DNA of 64,000 nucleotides, taken from NCBI RefSeq assembly GCF_000429965.1, contig NZ_AUCW01000012.1, positions 62,001-126,000 of the forward strand, written 5' to 3'. Positions 17,896 to 27,118 of this stretch are shown here, piece by piece. A program made the translations under genes and the position numbers. The notes below the pieces were generated by a model. That model made no database searches and was not told the origin of the DNA. It worked only from the letters and a program-made list of their open reading frames with translations. Position 1 is the first letter of the stretch. Every line of letters begins with the position of its first letter. Source of the stretch: Desulfogranum mediterraneum DSM 13871 (GTDB lineage Bacteria > Desulfobacterota > Desulfobulbia > Desulfobulbales > Desulfobulbaceae).

Positions 17896-19113
17896 ATGTC
17901 TGCCATTGCCCTATTCAACAGTGCATTTACCCTGGAAGAGGAGATCCGAACCCAGCTGGCAGAGGCCACGGGGTTTGAAGTAATTGAGGATGAGGACCTG
18001 ATCAATGAAGCCGTCAGCCAATTCTCCCTGGACAGGGACAAGGTCGAGCGCTGCCTCTACGGCCCGAGCTCGGTGTTCAACCGTTTCACCCTGGAGCGGG
18101 AAAGCGTAGCCGCCTGCCTGAAGCTGGTCATGGCCCAGTATCTCAGCGGTGACAGGCGGATCTTCTCCGGCCTGCTCACCCATCTGATCCCCTCAAGCGC
18201 TGCTCAGGTGCTCAAGGTGGGGGTGATCGATGAAAAAAGCAGCCGGATCCACCGAGCCGTTGAGGAGGGACTCTCAGAGAAAAATGCCGAGAAACTGATT
18301 AAAAAGAAGGACGCCATGGTCGGTGACTGGCTCTCCTTCCTGCTGAAAAAGACCACCAATGACCCCGGCCTCTACGACATCTTCTTCCCCCTGGGCAACA
18401 AGGGCGCCCCAGAGGTGGTCCAGCTGATCCTGGAAAACTACCGGAGGCCGCCGGTCCTGATCACCGAACAGACCAAACAGGCCGTCACGGACATGGCTCT
18501 GGCTGCTGCCGTTGAAAAATCCTTGCTGGATAGGGGCTATACCAATGAGGTACAGTGTAGCGAGGACAACATCACCCTGTTGGTCAACAAGAGTGTCCAT
18601 AACTTTTCACGTCTGGCCGAATCCTTGACCGCCATTGCCGGAAATGTCCCCGGAGTGAGGGGCGTCAAGGTGGCTGCTGGCAAGGATTACCGGGTCTCGG
18701 TCTACCGGGATCAGGAGTTTTCCCTGCCCCCCAAGGTTCTCCTGGTCGACGATGAACAGGAGTTTGTCCGCACCCTGTCCGACCGGCTCAATACCCGCAG
18801 TTACGGCTCCTTCCCGGTGTTTGACGGCGAACAGGCCATGGACCTCCTCTCCCGCGACACCCCAGACGTGATGGTGCTGGACTTGAAAATGCCGGGCATG
18901 CAGGGGGGAGAAGTCCTCAAGAAGACCAAAGAGGCGAAGCCTGAGGTGGAGGTGATTATCCTCACCGGCCACGGCACCGAGGAAGATAAGCAGCAGTGCC
19001 TGGAACAGGGGGCCTATGCCTACCTGCAGAAACCGGTGGACATCAGCCAACTGATGGCGATCATTGACGAGGCATACAGGAAAAAGGCCCAGGCCAAGGT
19101 GGCCAGCGACTGA
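17896..19113 (+). CDS. Cytidylate-kinase-like protein fused to a response-regulator receiver
   Basis: 405 residues. The N-terminal ~200 residues resemble the 'cytidylate kinase-like' family: 'GPSSVFNRFTLERE' and 'LLTHLIPSSAAQVLKVGVI' occur, but there is no normal Walker A. A ~75-residue BON- or transport-like segment follows (about 205-285). The C-terminus is a receiver domain: 'KVLLVDDEQEFVRTL', phospho-acceptor Asp in 'VMVLDLKMPGM', Thr in 'VIILTGHGT', Lys in 'YLQKPVD'. The start was chosen at the ATG with TTTGGAGATAACG upstream. It heads the same-strand signalling and transport block and is followed 33 bp later by a second receiver protein. Role: probably phosphorelay signalling to the transporters; the kinase-like part is unlikely to phosphorylate CMP. 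Confidence 0.75.
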   Translation: MSAIALFNSAFTLEEEIRTQLAEATGFEVIEDEDLINEAVSQFSLDRDKVERCLYGPSSVFNRFTLERESVAACLKLVMAQYLSGDRRIFSGLLTHLIPSSAAQVLKVGVIDEKSSRIHRAVEEGLSEKNAEKLIKKKDAMVGDWLSFLLKKTTNDPGLYDIFFPLGNKGAPEVVQLILENYRRPPVLITEQTKQAVTDMALAAAVEKSLLDRGYTNEVQCSEDNITLLVNKSVHNFSRLAESLTAIAGNVPGVRGVKVAAGKDYRVSVYRDQEFSLPPKVLLVDDEQEFVRTLSDRLNTRSYGSFPVFDGEQAMDLLSRDTPDVMVLDLKMPGMQGGEVLKKTKEAKPEVEVIILTGHGTEEDKQQCLEQGAYAYLQKPVDISQLMAIIDEAYRKKAQAKVASD

Positions 19114-19146
19114 AGCTGAACAACAGCTCAACCAAGAGGAGAGACC

Positions 19147-19587
19147 ATGGATAGCCAATTCGCGACCAAGGTACTTTTAGTCGATGATGAAGAGGAGTTT
19201 ATCTCCCTCATGAGCCAACGGCTCGAGACCCGAGGATTACAGGTAGTTTCTGTAACCTGCGGCGAGGAGGCCGTTGCCAGGATAGATGATCAGAATATCG
19301 ATGTGGCTGTGGTCGACCTGGCCATGCCCGGGATAGACGGGATCGAGACCCTGATCAAGCTGAAGGAAAAACGGCCTGACCTGGAGGTGATCATGTTGAC
19401 CGGCCATGCCACCGTCCACAGCGGTATCGAGGCGATGAAGCACGGGGCTGTCGATTATCTGGAAAAACCAGTGAATCTCAGCCAGCTCATGGAGGTGATC
19501 CGCGCGGCCAAGGAGCGACGCATGCAGGCCATGGCCAAGCAGTCTGCAGACGAAGTAAAACATATTCTCAAGAGCAAAAGTTGGTAG
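19147..19587 (+). CDS. Single-domain response regulator
   Basis: A 146-residue receiver with the complete active-site set: acidic pair in 'LLVDDEEEF', phospho-acceptor Asp in 'VAVVDLAMPG', switch Thr in 'IMLTGHAT', and Lys in 'DYLEKPVN'. A short basic C-terminal helix has no DNA-binding domain. It is very similar to the receiver at the end of the preceding protein and to the one at 27119, so the three look like paralogues in one phosphorelay. AGAGGAGA precedes the ATG. Confidence 0.9.
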   Translation: MDSQFATKVLLVDDEEEFISLMSQRLETRGLQVVSVTCGEEAVARIDDQNIDVAVVDLAMPGIDGIETLIKLKEKRPDLEVIMLTGHATVHSGIEAMKHGAVDYLEKPVNLSQLMEVIRAAKERRMQAMAKQSADEVKHILKSKSW

Positions 19588-19748
19588 CAATCTACCTGTC
19601 CCGGTAGAAAGCCTTCCCTGCTAACAGCCTGTAATCAGGATGTGGACACCCCGTAAAGGGCCCAGACAGGAATGGTGCGTCCACTCTCTTGGCAGGACCG
19701 AGGGGGAGGGTTCTCTACCCTGAATTGACCGGATCTGAGGAGGATAAC

Positions 19749-20294
19749 ATGAAGCATACACAACCCACGGTGAGGGAGCTGCTCATCCCGCTTGACCAGT
19801 ACCCCCACCTTAACGAAAATCAGACCCTGGACGAGGCGATCTATTCCTTCCTGGAATTTCGGGCCGGACAGAAGGAACGGCTGCACTACGCCATCCTCTT
19901 TGTCGTCAACAACAGCAACCAGCTGGTGGGCCGTTTGACCCTGATGGATATCCTGCGGGCCTTTGCTCCTCCTCTGTTCACCCCCCTGCAGGCGGGACTG
20001 TTCGACGGCAAGAAGGGAGAGTATCCCGACCTGGCCCTGCTCCACGAAGAGGCAATCTTTGCGGAATGCGGCAAGAGCAGGATGCAGCCGATCAAGTCCT
20101 TTGCCCGGGCCATCGATTTTACCATTCCGGCAGAGACCCATCTGCTTACCGCCATGGCCATGCTCCATAGTCGCGGCGAGATGGAGGTACCTGTGACCGA
20201 GAACGGCACCATCGCAGGGATCCTGCGTCTTGAGGAAATCTTCCTGACCCTGTGCACCAGCTATTGCCAAATTCCTGGGGGAGGTAACGCATGA
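19749..20294 (+). CDS. CBS-domain pair protein coupled to the anion transporter
   Basis: 181 residues with two CBS-like segments: 'PTVRELLIPLDQYPHLNENQTLDEAIYSF'-type opening with 'NQLVGRLTLMDILRAF', and a second with 'IPAETHLLTAMAMLHSRG' and 'NGTIAGILRLEEIF'. Such modules bind adenine nucleotides and regulate attached or neighbouring transporters. GAGGAGG sits 7 bp before the ATG. Its stop overlaps the start of the DASS transporter gene by 4 bp (ATGA), so regulation of that transporter is a reasonable inference. Confidence 0.82.
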   Translation: MKHTQPTVRELLIPLDQYPHLNENQTLDEAIYSFLEFRAGQKERLHYAILFVVNNSNQLVGRLTLMDILRAFAPPLFTPLQAGLFDGKKGEYPDLALLHEEAIFAECGKSRMQPIKSFARAIDFTIPAETHLLTAMAMLHSRGEMEVPVTENGTIAGILRLEEIFLTLCTSYCQIPGGGNA

Positions 20295-21817
20295 ACAGCT
20301 CAGAAACCATAGCAGCCGGCCTCCCGGAGGCGGCAAGTAAAACCGCAAGCCTCCCCAAGGCCGGCAGCAGCCTAGACTGGAAGCGACTTCTCTTCATGCT
20401 CCTGGGCATCGGCCTCTTTACCCTGGTCTACTACTGTCCCCCCTGGCCCGATGCAATAGACCCCATGGGCCAACACTTCGAATTGAGCAAGCAGGCCAAG
20501 GGAGCCCTGGCCATCTTCCTCCTGGCCGCGACCTGGTGGGTTTTCGAGGTCGTGCCCATCGGCATCACCAGCCTGACCATCGGTGCCCTCCAGGCCCTGT
20601 TCATGATCCGTGACCCCAAGGTTGCCTTCAAGGATTTCATGGACCCCTCGGTCCTGTTCATCTTCGGCTCCATCGTCATCGGCATGGTGTTTACCAAAAC
20701 CGGCCTGACCAAACGGATCGCCTACAAGATGCTCTCCATCGTCGGCGAGCGCACCAGCATGATCATGCTGGGTTGTTTTCTGATGACCGCAGCCCTGACC
20801 CACCTGATGGCACACACCGCCGTGGCCGCAACCATGTTCCCCATGCTGATGGCGATCCATGCCCTCTACGCCGAAGGAGAGCAGAAGACCAGGTTCGGCA
20901 AGGGGTTGTTCATCGGCATGGCTTTTGTCGCCGGTGCAGGCAGCATCGTCACCCTGCTCGGCGCGGCCAGGGGGGCGGTCGCGCTCGGCTTCTACAAAGA
21001 CATCATGGACGTTGAGGTCAGCTTCTTTGAGCTCACCGCCTACATGTTCCCCATCGGCTGGCTGATGACCTTTCTGCTCTGGGGCTTTTGCCTGGTCGCC
21101 TTCAAACCGGAACAGGCGACCATTCCCGGGCTCAAGGAAAAATCCAAGATAATGTATGCCGAGTTGGGCGGCTGGAGCAGAAAGGAGCTGGTCACTGCCG
21201 CCATCGTCGCCATCACCATTCTGGTCATTGCCCTGAAAAATTTCATCCCCGCCCTGGCCGGCCTGCATAAGACCGGGGTGTTACTCTGCTCGACCATCTC
21301 CTTCTTCCTGTTCAACATCCTTGATGTTGACGATTTGGAGGAGATCCCCTGGAACATCATCCTCCTCTTTGCCGGGGCCATGTCCATAGGCTTCTGTCTC
21401 TGGGAAACCGGGGCTGCCAAGTGGCTGGCTGTCAACTGGCTGGTCATGTTCCAGAACGCTCCGCCCATCGTCTTTATCCTGGGCATGGCCTTCTTTGTGA
21501 TGATGATGACCAACTTCATCATGAATGTGGCGGCAATCGCCATCTCCCTGCCCGTGGCCCTGGTGATTGCCCCCTACCTCGGAGTAGCCGGCGAGGTGAT
21601 ACTCTTTTCCTCCCTGGTGGTGGCTGGCATGCCTTTTCTACTCCTGGTGGGGGCGGCGCCCAATGCCATTGCCTACAGCTCCAAGCAGTTCACCACCGGC
21701 GAGTTCTTCCTCTACGGTATTCCGGCCTCCATCCTGCTGATGCTGGTCACCTGGCTGGCGGTCTCGGTCATCTGGCCTCTGATGGGCATGGAGATCTATG
21801 TGCCCAAGATAATGTAA
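20291..21817 (+). CDS. Divalent anion:Na+ symporter (DASS/SLC13 family)
   Basis: 508 residues and about 12 membrane segments. A short cytoplasmic N-terminus precedes the first helix (~34-52). Family marks include 'WWVFEVVPIGITSLTIGALQ' and the C-terminal signature region 'TNFIMNVAAIAISLPVALVI' followed by 'LLLVGAAPNAIAYSS', which corresponds to the SNT-type substrate/Na+ site (here TNF and GAAPNA). Likely substrates are sulfate or C4-dicarboxylates; the sequence does not settle which. It is coupled to the CBS gene upstream and followed by an NhaD antiporter, so it sits in a Na+-linked transport unit. Confidence 0.88.
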   Translation: MNSSETIAAGLPEAASKTASLPKAGSSLDWKRLLFMLLGIGLFTLVYYCPPWPDAIDPMGQHFELSKQAKGALAIFLLAATWWVFEVVPIGITSLTIGALQALFMIRDPKVAFKDFMDPSVLFIFGSIVIGMVFTKTGLTKRIAYKMLSIVGERTSMIMLGCFLMTAALTHLMAHTAVAATMFPMLMAIHALYAEGEQKTRFGKGLFIGMAFVAGAGSIVTLLGAARGAVALGFYKDIMDVEVSFFELTAYMFPIGWLMTFLLWGFCLVAFKPEQATIPGLKEKSKIMYAELGGWSRKELVTAAIVAITILVIALKNFIPALAGLHKTGVLLCSTISFFLFNILDVDDLEEIPWNIILLFAGAMSIGFCLWETGAAKWLAVNWLVMFQNAPPIVFILGMAFFVMMMTNFIMNVAAIAISLPVALVIAPYLGVAGEVILFSSLVVAGMPFLLLVGAAPNAIAYSSKQFTTGEFFLYGIPASILLMLVTWLAVSVIWPLMGMEIYVPKIM

Positions 21818-21958
21818 CCTCAACGACTCCGGCAACCATTACCCTGGTTGCCGACAACAGGACTTGAACCACTGGCCGGTACTCTCCTGCCAGTGGCCAA
21901 ATCCGATACCCAAAACCGGAAAACAACCTATGAACATCCCGACCATGGAGGATTCATC

Positions 21959-23413
21959 GTGACCAACAGTATAACCGCCCCCGGCAAGAAACTCCCCTGG
22001 CTGATCGGCCTGCTCACCCTGCTCAGCGCCCAGACGGCCTTTGCCGCCAGTGCAGGCAAACTCGACCTGACCACCAGCTGGGTCGGGATCAGCTGTCTGC
22101 TGCTCTTTGTGGTCGCCTACGGCCTGGTCATTGCCGAAGAGTACACCCACATGCGCAAATCAAAGCCGGTCTTGCTGGCAGCAGGCATCATCTGGGGCTT
22201 GATCGCCCTCATTTATGCGGCCAACGGCTTTACCCATGCCGCCGAGGTGGCGGTCCGCCATAACATCCTCGAGTATGCCGAGTTGTTTCTCTTCCTGCTG
22301 GTGGCCATGACCTATATCAACGCCATGGATGAACGCCAGGTCTTTGAAACCCTGCGCAGCCGGCTGGTCTGTGCCGGCTTTTCCCTGCGCAAACTGTTCT
22401 GGATCACCGGGGTCATAGCCTTCTTCCTCTCCCCCATCGCCGACAACCTTACCACAGCCATGCTGATGTGTGCGGTGGTGATGGCCATTGGCCGCGACAA
22501 CGTCAAATTCATTGGCCTGGCCTGTATCAATATCGTCATCGCCGCCAATGCCGGCGGTGCCTTCTCGCCCTTTGGCGACATCACCACCCTGATGGTCTGG
22601 CAGAAGGGGCTGGTCGGTTTCTCCACCTTCTTTAACCTGTTCCTCCCCTCGGTGGTCAACTGGCTGGTGCCAGCAGTACTGATGAGTATGGCGGTCCCCA
22701 AGATGCAACCCGCGGCCTGCGTGGCTGACGTCCGGCTCAAGCGGGGGGCGGTGACGGTCATGCTGCTCTTTCTGCTGACCATTGTTACTGCGGTCTGCTT
22801 CCACAACTTTCTCCACCTGCCTCCCATGATGGGCATGATGACCGGGCTTGCCTACCTGAAGTTCTTTGGCTTCTATCTCAAGAAGACCCACAAGAACTCG
22901 GAGGGTTCACCAGAGTATGACCCCGAGAAGGCCGAGGAGCGGATCGGTGATACGGTTGCCTTTGACGTCTTTCGCAACATCGCCCGCGCCGAGTGGGATA
23001 CCCTGATGTTCTTCTATGGGGTGGTGCTCTGTGTCGGCGGCCTGGGCTTCATCGGTTACCTGGGGATCGTCTCCCAGGTCATGTACGTAGATTGGGGTCC
23101 CACCCCGGCCAACATCATGGTCGGCGTCCTCTCGGCGATCCTGGATAATATTCCGGTGATGTTTGCGGTACTGACCATGAAGCCGGATATGTCCTTGGGC
23201 CACTGGCTGCTGGTCACCCTGACCGCCGGGGTTGGCGGCAGCATGCTCTCCATCGGCTCGGCAGCAGGGGTCGCCCTGATGGGTCAGTCCAAGGGGATGT
23301 ACACCTTTTTCAGCCATCTTCGCTGGCTGCCTGCCATTGCCCTGGGCTATGGAGCCAGTATCTGGGTTCACTTCCTGATCAACGGCAAATTTTTTGACGG
23401 CGTTATCCTCTAG
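21959..23413 (+). CDS. nhaD: NhaD-type Na+/H+ antiporter
   Basis: 484 residues, ~12 helices, ion transporter superfamily. I start at the GTG that has GGAGGATT 8 bp upstream and is followed by a signal-like first helix ending 'QTAFAAS'; the open frame reaches further upstream without a ribosome site. NhaD marks include 'FFLSPIADNLTTAMLMCAVVMA', 'NAGGAFSPFGDITTLMVWQKG' and 'GVLSAILDNIPVMFAVL' (the paired Asp-Asn motifs thought to bind Na+). It exports Na+ and may recycle the Na+ used by the upstream symporter. A 12-bp stem-loop follows at 23469. Confidence 0.9.
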   Translation: MTNSITAPGKKLPWLIGLLTLLSAQTAFAASAGKLDLTTSWVGISCLLLFVVAYGLVIAEEYTHMRKSKPVLLAAGIIWGLIALIYAANGFTHAAEVAVRHNILEYAELFLFLLVAMTYINAMDERQVFETLRSRLVCAGFSLRKLFWITGVIAFFLSPIADNLTTAMLMCAVVMAIGRDNVKFIGLACINIVIAANAGGAFSPFGDITTLMVWQKGLVGFSTFFNLFLPSVVNWLVPAVLMSMAVPKMQPAACVADVRLKRGAVTVMLLFLLTIVTAVCFHNFLHLPPMMGMMTGLAYLKFFGFYLKKTHKNSEGSPEYDPEKAEERIGDTVAFDVFRNIARAEWDTLMFFYGVVLCVGGLGFIGYLGIVSQVMYVDWGPTPANIMVGVLSAILDNIPVMFAVLTMKPDMSLGHWLLVTLTAGVGGSMLSIGSAAGVALMGQSKGMYTFFSHLRWLPAIALGYGASIWVHFLINGKFFDGVIL

Positions 23414-23468
23414 CCCCCCAACCGAGGTGTCTGCAGACCACCTTCCCCTGGAGACACCCTGCCCCAGC

Positions 23469-23496
23469 CTGCTGCACGGGAAAACCCGTGCAGCAG
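23469..23496 (+). terminator. Perfect 12-bp stem-loop after nhaD
   Basis: CTGCTGCACGGG, loop AAAA, CCCGTGCAGCAG. The stem is stable, but no T-run follows, so it is either a 3' mRNA-stabilising hairpin or an attenuating structure between nhaD and the sigma-54 activator rather than a classic intrinsic terminator. Confidence 0.5.
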
Positions 23497-23583
23497 ACTG
23501 GTGGGCAAAGGGAGCGATCCCGATGGCAAAGTAGCAAAGATGTATTACAGGTTAGGTAAAATCCTTCAATCAATAATGACCAG

Positions 23584-24981
23584 ATGAAATCAGAACAGCC
23601 CCTCCCCCAGTCGCTCCCGGATGTGGTCGACCTGCTCAACGCCATCCCCCACGGGATAGCCTTGCTGGACAATCAGCTCTGCATTGTGGCGATGAACAGG
23701 ATCCTTGAGGCCATGACCGGGTTCACGGCTGCTGAGGCTGTGGGGATCTATGCAGACTATATCCTGCGCACCAGCCTCAGCTCCAATGACCTGATCTGCC
23801 GCCAGGTTCTGGCCGAGGGTGGTTCGAATTCACGGGAGGGAAATATCATCAACCGGGCCCGTCTCAGGATCCCGGTCCACTGCACCATCACCCGCATCGA
23901 GAAGGATGAGCAGCCCACCGGGGTAATGGTGGTGCTCGAAGACATGTCCGTACTCCAGGCAGCCAAGCAGGAGGGCCTGAGCAGTGAGGGCCGGGCCGAG
24001 ATCATCGGCCACAGCCGCCAGATGGAGGCGATCTTCGAGATGATGGCCGTCCTGGCGCGCACCGATGCTTCGGTGCTGATAACCGGCGAGACCGGGACCG
24101 GCAAGGACAAGATCGCAGAACAGCTCCACCACTCCTCCCAGCGTGTGCGCAGGCCCTTTATCAAGGTCAACTGCGGCGCCCTGCCTGAGGCCCTGCTGGA
24201 GTCCGAGTTGTTCGGCCATGTCAAGGGCGCCTTCACCGGGGCGCTGCGCGACAGTGCCGGCAAGTTCCGCCTGGCAGACAAGGGCACCCTCTTTCTCACC
24301 GAGATAGGCGACCTCTCCCTGCCGCTCCAGGTGAAACTGCTCTCAGTGCTCGATGACCGGGAGTTTTTTCCGATTGGCAGCAGTCAGAAGGTCAAGGTCG
24401 ATGTCCGGGTCATTGCCGCCACCCACCGCTCGCTGCGCCAGGAGGTGCAGAGGGGCCGCTTCCGGGAAGACCTCTACTATCGGCTCAATGTGCTCCACCT
24501 GCACATCCCGCCGCTGAGGGAGCGGGAGGGAGATGTGCGCCTCTTGCTTGAGCACTTTATCCGTCAATTCAGCAGGGCCCTGGGCAGAAATATCAAGGAG
24601 ATCTCCCCTGAGGCGCTCCGGGTGCTGCTCGACTATCCCTACCCCGGCAACGTGCGGGAGCTACGCAACATTGTCGAATATGGGGTCAACCTCTGCCACG
24701 GCGAACAGATTCAGCTCGACGACCTGCCCCGCTACATGTTCAAGCCCGTTGAGCCGCTTCGGCAGGAGCCGGGCGCAGAGGGGTTTGCCCAGCCAGGGAG
24801 CAGCTTGCGGGAATCCGCCCCCATGCCGCCCCTGTCAGCCTGGGAGGAGATGGAGCGAAGCGAGATCCTCAATGCCCTTCGACGAAGCGGCGGCAGCAAA
24901 AAAGAGGCAGCCCGGCTCCTGGGCTGGGGCAGAACCACTCTTTGGCGGAAGATCAAGAAATACGGTTTAAATAAAACATAG
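23584..24981 (+). CDS. Sigma-54-dependent activator with PAS sensor (NtrC family)
   Basis: 465 residues: a PAS domain (about 10-120), AAA+ domain (140-370) and Fis-type HTH (about 425-462). It has Walker A GETGTGKD at 168-175 (D replaces the usual E) and GAFTGA at 215-220, which contacts sigma-54. 'LFLTEIGDLSL' stands where Walker B 'LFLDEI' is expected: the Asp of D-E is Thr. That is unusual and could weaken ATP hydrolysis. There is no receiver domain, so it senses through PAS rather than by phosphorylation. It probably controls the surrounding transporter and kinase genes. Confidence 0.9.
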   Translation: MKSEQPLPQSLPDVVDLLNAIPHGIALLDNQLCIVAMNRILEAMTGFTAAEAVGIYADYILRTSLSSNDLICRQVLAEGGSNSREGNIINRARLRIPVHCTITRIEKDEQPTGVMVVLEDMSVLQAAKQEGLSSEGRAEIIGHSRQMEAIFEMMAVLARTDASVLITGETGTGKDKIAEQLHHSSQRVRRPFIKVNCGALPEALLESELFGHVKGAFTGALRDSAGKFRLADKGTLFLTEIGDLSLPLQVKLLSVLDDREFFPIGSSQKVKVDVRVIAATHRSLRQEVQRGRFREDLYYRLNVLHLHIPPLREREGDVRLLLEHFIRQFSRALGRNIKEISPEALRVLLDYPYPGNVRELRNIVEYGVNLCHGEQIQLDDLPRYMFKPVEPLRQEPGAEGFAQPGSSLRESAPMPPLSAWEEMERSEILNALRRSGGSKKEAARLLGWGRTTLWRKIKKYGLNKT

Positions 24982-24985
24982 TGAA

Positions 24986-25339
24986 ATGAAGATTTTAGTT
25001 ACGATCAGAGGCAACTTTGTCTCGCCCAGGTTCGACCTTACCGGGGAGGTGATGGTCGTCAGCTGCTATAACCGAAAACTGCTTGAAGAGCCCAGGTCAA
25101 TCATTCTCTCGGAGTTTTCCGCAGAACAACTCTGCGACCTGGCCCTCAAGGAAAATGTCGGCATCGTGGTCTGCGGCGGCATTGAGGAGCAGCATTACCG
25201 GTTTCTCACCTGGAAAAAAATCAAGGTCATAGATTCCGTGATCGGTCCCTACCCAACCGTGATCCAGCTGGTGGCAGAGGGCGCCTTGCAAGCAGGAACG
25301 ATCTTACCAGGAACAACTTCATGCGGCATAACAGAATGA
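24986..25339 (+). CDS. NifX/NifB-like (dinitrogenase Fe-Mo cofactor fold) domain protein
   Basis: A 117-residue single domain. The opening 'MKILVTIRGNFVSPRFDLTGEVMVV', split by a loop, and the later 'NVGIVVCGGIEEQHYRFLTWKKIKV' fit the alpha/beta DINIT fold of NifX/NifY/YjbK-like proteins (cofactor carriers). No nif genes are nearby. It lies 4 bp after the sigma-54 activator gene and overlaps the start of the histidine kinase gene, so it is embedded in the signalling operon. It may be a small-molecule or metallocluster-binding sensory accessory; that is inference. Confidence 0.65.
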   Translation: MKILVTIRGNFVSPRFDLTGEVMVVSCYNRKLLEEPRSIILSEFSAEQLCDLALKENVGIVVCGGIEEQHYRFLTWKKIKVIDSVIGPYPTVIQLVAEGALQAGTILPGTTSCGITE

Positions 25340-27117
25340 AAAGACAGTTCAGCTGGTTAGTCAAAATATTGCCGCTCTTTCGAGACAACATCGAGGGGGG
25401 CGTGGTGATCGAAAAGAACTACCAGGAGTTTGCCAGGAGCCTCTTTGTGCTCCTGCTGGTCCTGGTGCTGATCCCCCTGTTCAGCATCTCCATTCTCTCC
25501 CACTACCAGTACAAACGGCTGCTCCAGACCAATGAGTTGACCCAGCTGGTGCTCAACATCGAACAGGCAAAAAGCACCATGGAGCGATTCAGTTCCAAGC
25601 TGCAGTCCATCATCAAGTTTGTCGGCCATGCCGACCGCTACCGGGAGCTGATCGAGCCAGAAAAACTGGAAGCGCTCTTTGTCCGCCTCCGGAACGAATA
25701 CCCTGATTTTGCCGATATCGAGGTGATCAATTCACAGGGAAAACAGCAGGCCTACATCGGCCCCTACACCCTGGAACGCCGAGACTACACCGACCAAACC
25801 TGGTACCGGGAGGTGCTGCAGCGGGGGCTCTATATCTCCACGGTCTTCTCCGGCAACCGGCAGGTTCCCCACTTCGTAATCGCCATCAGCCGCCAGCATA
25901 ACGATCGGCCAGGCACCTGGGTCCTGCGAGTGACCATCGACGGCAGGACCCTGCAGCGCTACATCGATACCATCTCCACCCCCCTGGTCGATGACGTCTA
26001 CCTGGAGGATGCCAGCGGCATAGCCCAGACCCTGCCCAGAAAGTATGGTCAGCAGGGCAAGCGCAGCCCGCTGGGAGAGCCCCTTTCCAGCGGTTATGAT
26101 CTTGCCAAGATGATGGCAGAGGACGACCAACTGCTCCAGGGCAAGACCAGGATCACTGTGGGCAGCACCGAATCCGGCGCCAGGGTCCTGCTGGCGACCA
26201 TGCCCCTGGACAACACCCCCTGGAACCTGGTGATGATCAAGGAGTCCTATATGCACAGGGAGGCCTGGTTCTTCTTCCAGCTGCGGCTGTTCTCTATTAT
26301 CTCTTCCTGCATGGTCGGCGCCGTGTTGGTAACCCTGCGGCTTTCCAAGGGCATCACCGCCTACATCCGAGAGTGCGACGTCAAGCGGGAGCATTTCCTG
26401 GCCGAGGCGGAAAATGCCAACAAGCTCGCCTCGATCGGCCGGCTGGCTGCCGGGGTTGCCCACGAAATCAACAATCCGCTCTCGATCATCAACCAAAAGA
26501 CAGGCCTGGTGCATGATTACTTTGAAATGAGCGGGCCCTTTGAGTACAAGGAACCGATGCTGCAGGCACTGGATGGCATCCAGGACAGTGTGGTCCGCTG
26601 CAAGACCATCACCCATCGGCTGCTCGGCTTTGCCCGCCATACCGATGTCAGCGTCGAACAGATCGACATCAACAATGTCCTGGAAGAGGTGGTCGCCTTC
26701 CTGGCCAGGGAGGCCACCTACAACCAGATCAGGATGGTTTTCGACCTAGACCCTGACATCAAAAAAATTTTCAGTGACCGTGGCCAGTTGCAGCAGGTAT
26801 TCTTAAACATTATCAACAATGCCGTTGATGCCATAGGCAGTAACGGCACCATTACCCTGGGGAGTTTGGAGCAGGATGAACAGCATATCAGAGTAACCAT
26901 CAGGGATACGGGCGAGGGGATGAGCGAAGAGACCATACGACACATTTTCGACCCCTTTTTCACCACCAAAGAAACCGGCAAGGGTACCGGACTGGGGCTT
27001 TCCATCACCTACGGCATAGTTGAAAAGCTTGGCGGCAGAATCAACGTCCAGTCCGAGGTTGGTCAGGGGACCAGCTTTGAAATCATCCTCCCGGTACAAC
27101 ATGACCAAGAGCAATAG
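25321..27117 (+). CDS. Membrane sensor histidine kinase with Cache domain
   Basis: 598 residues: TM1 (~39-61), a periplasmic dCache-type sensor (~62-315, with 'DYTDQTWYREVLQRGLYIS'-like features), TM2 (~322-342), then HisKA with His about 381 in 'GVAHEINNPLS' and HATPase with N box 'FLNIINNAVDAIG', 'DTGEGMS' and 'GKGTGLGLS'. It starts 18 bp before the stop of the NifX-like gene with AGGAAC upstream; an ATG at 25336 is an alternative (ATGA overlap). It is the likely phosphodonor for the receiver protein 2 bp downstream. Confidence 0.9.
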   Translation: MRHNRMKRQFSWLVKILPLFRDNIEGGVVIEKNYQEFARSLFVLLLVLVLIPLFSISILSHYQYKRLLQTNELTQLVLNIEQAKSTMERFSSKLQSIIKFVGHADRYRELIEPEKLEALFVRLRNEYPDFADIEVINSQGKQQAYIGPYTLERRDYTDQTWYREVLQRGLYISTVFSGNRQVPHFVIAISRQHNDRPGTWVLRVTIDGRTLQRYIDTISTPLVDDVYLEDASGIAQTLPRKYGQQGKRSPLGEPLSSGYDLAKMMAEDDQLLQGKTRITVGSTESGARVLLATMPLDNTPWNLVMIKESYMHREAWFFFQLRLFSIISSCMVGAVLVTLRLSKGITAYIRECDVKREHFLAEAENANKLASIGRLAAGVAHEINNPLSIINQKTGLVHDYFEMSGPFEYKEPMLQALDGIQDSVVRCKTITHRLLGFARHTDVSVEQIDINNVLEEVVAFLAREATYNQIRMVFDLDPDIKKIFSDRGQLQQVFLNIINNAVDAIGSNGTITLGSLEQDEQHIRVTIRDTGEGMSEETIRHIFDPFFTTKETGKGTGLGLSITYGIVEKLGGRINVQSEVGQGTSFEIILPVQHDQEQ

Positions 27118-27118
27118 C

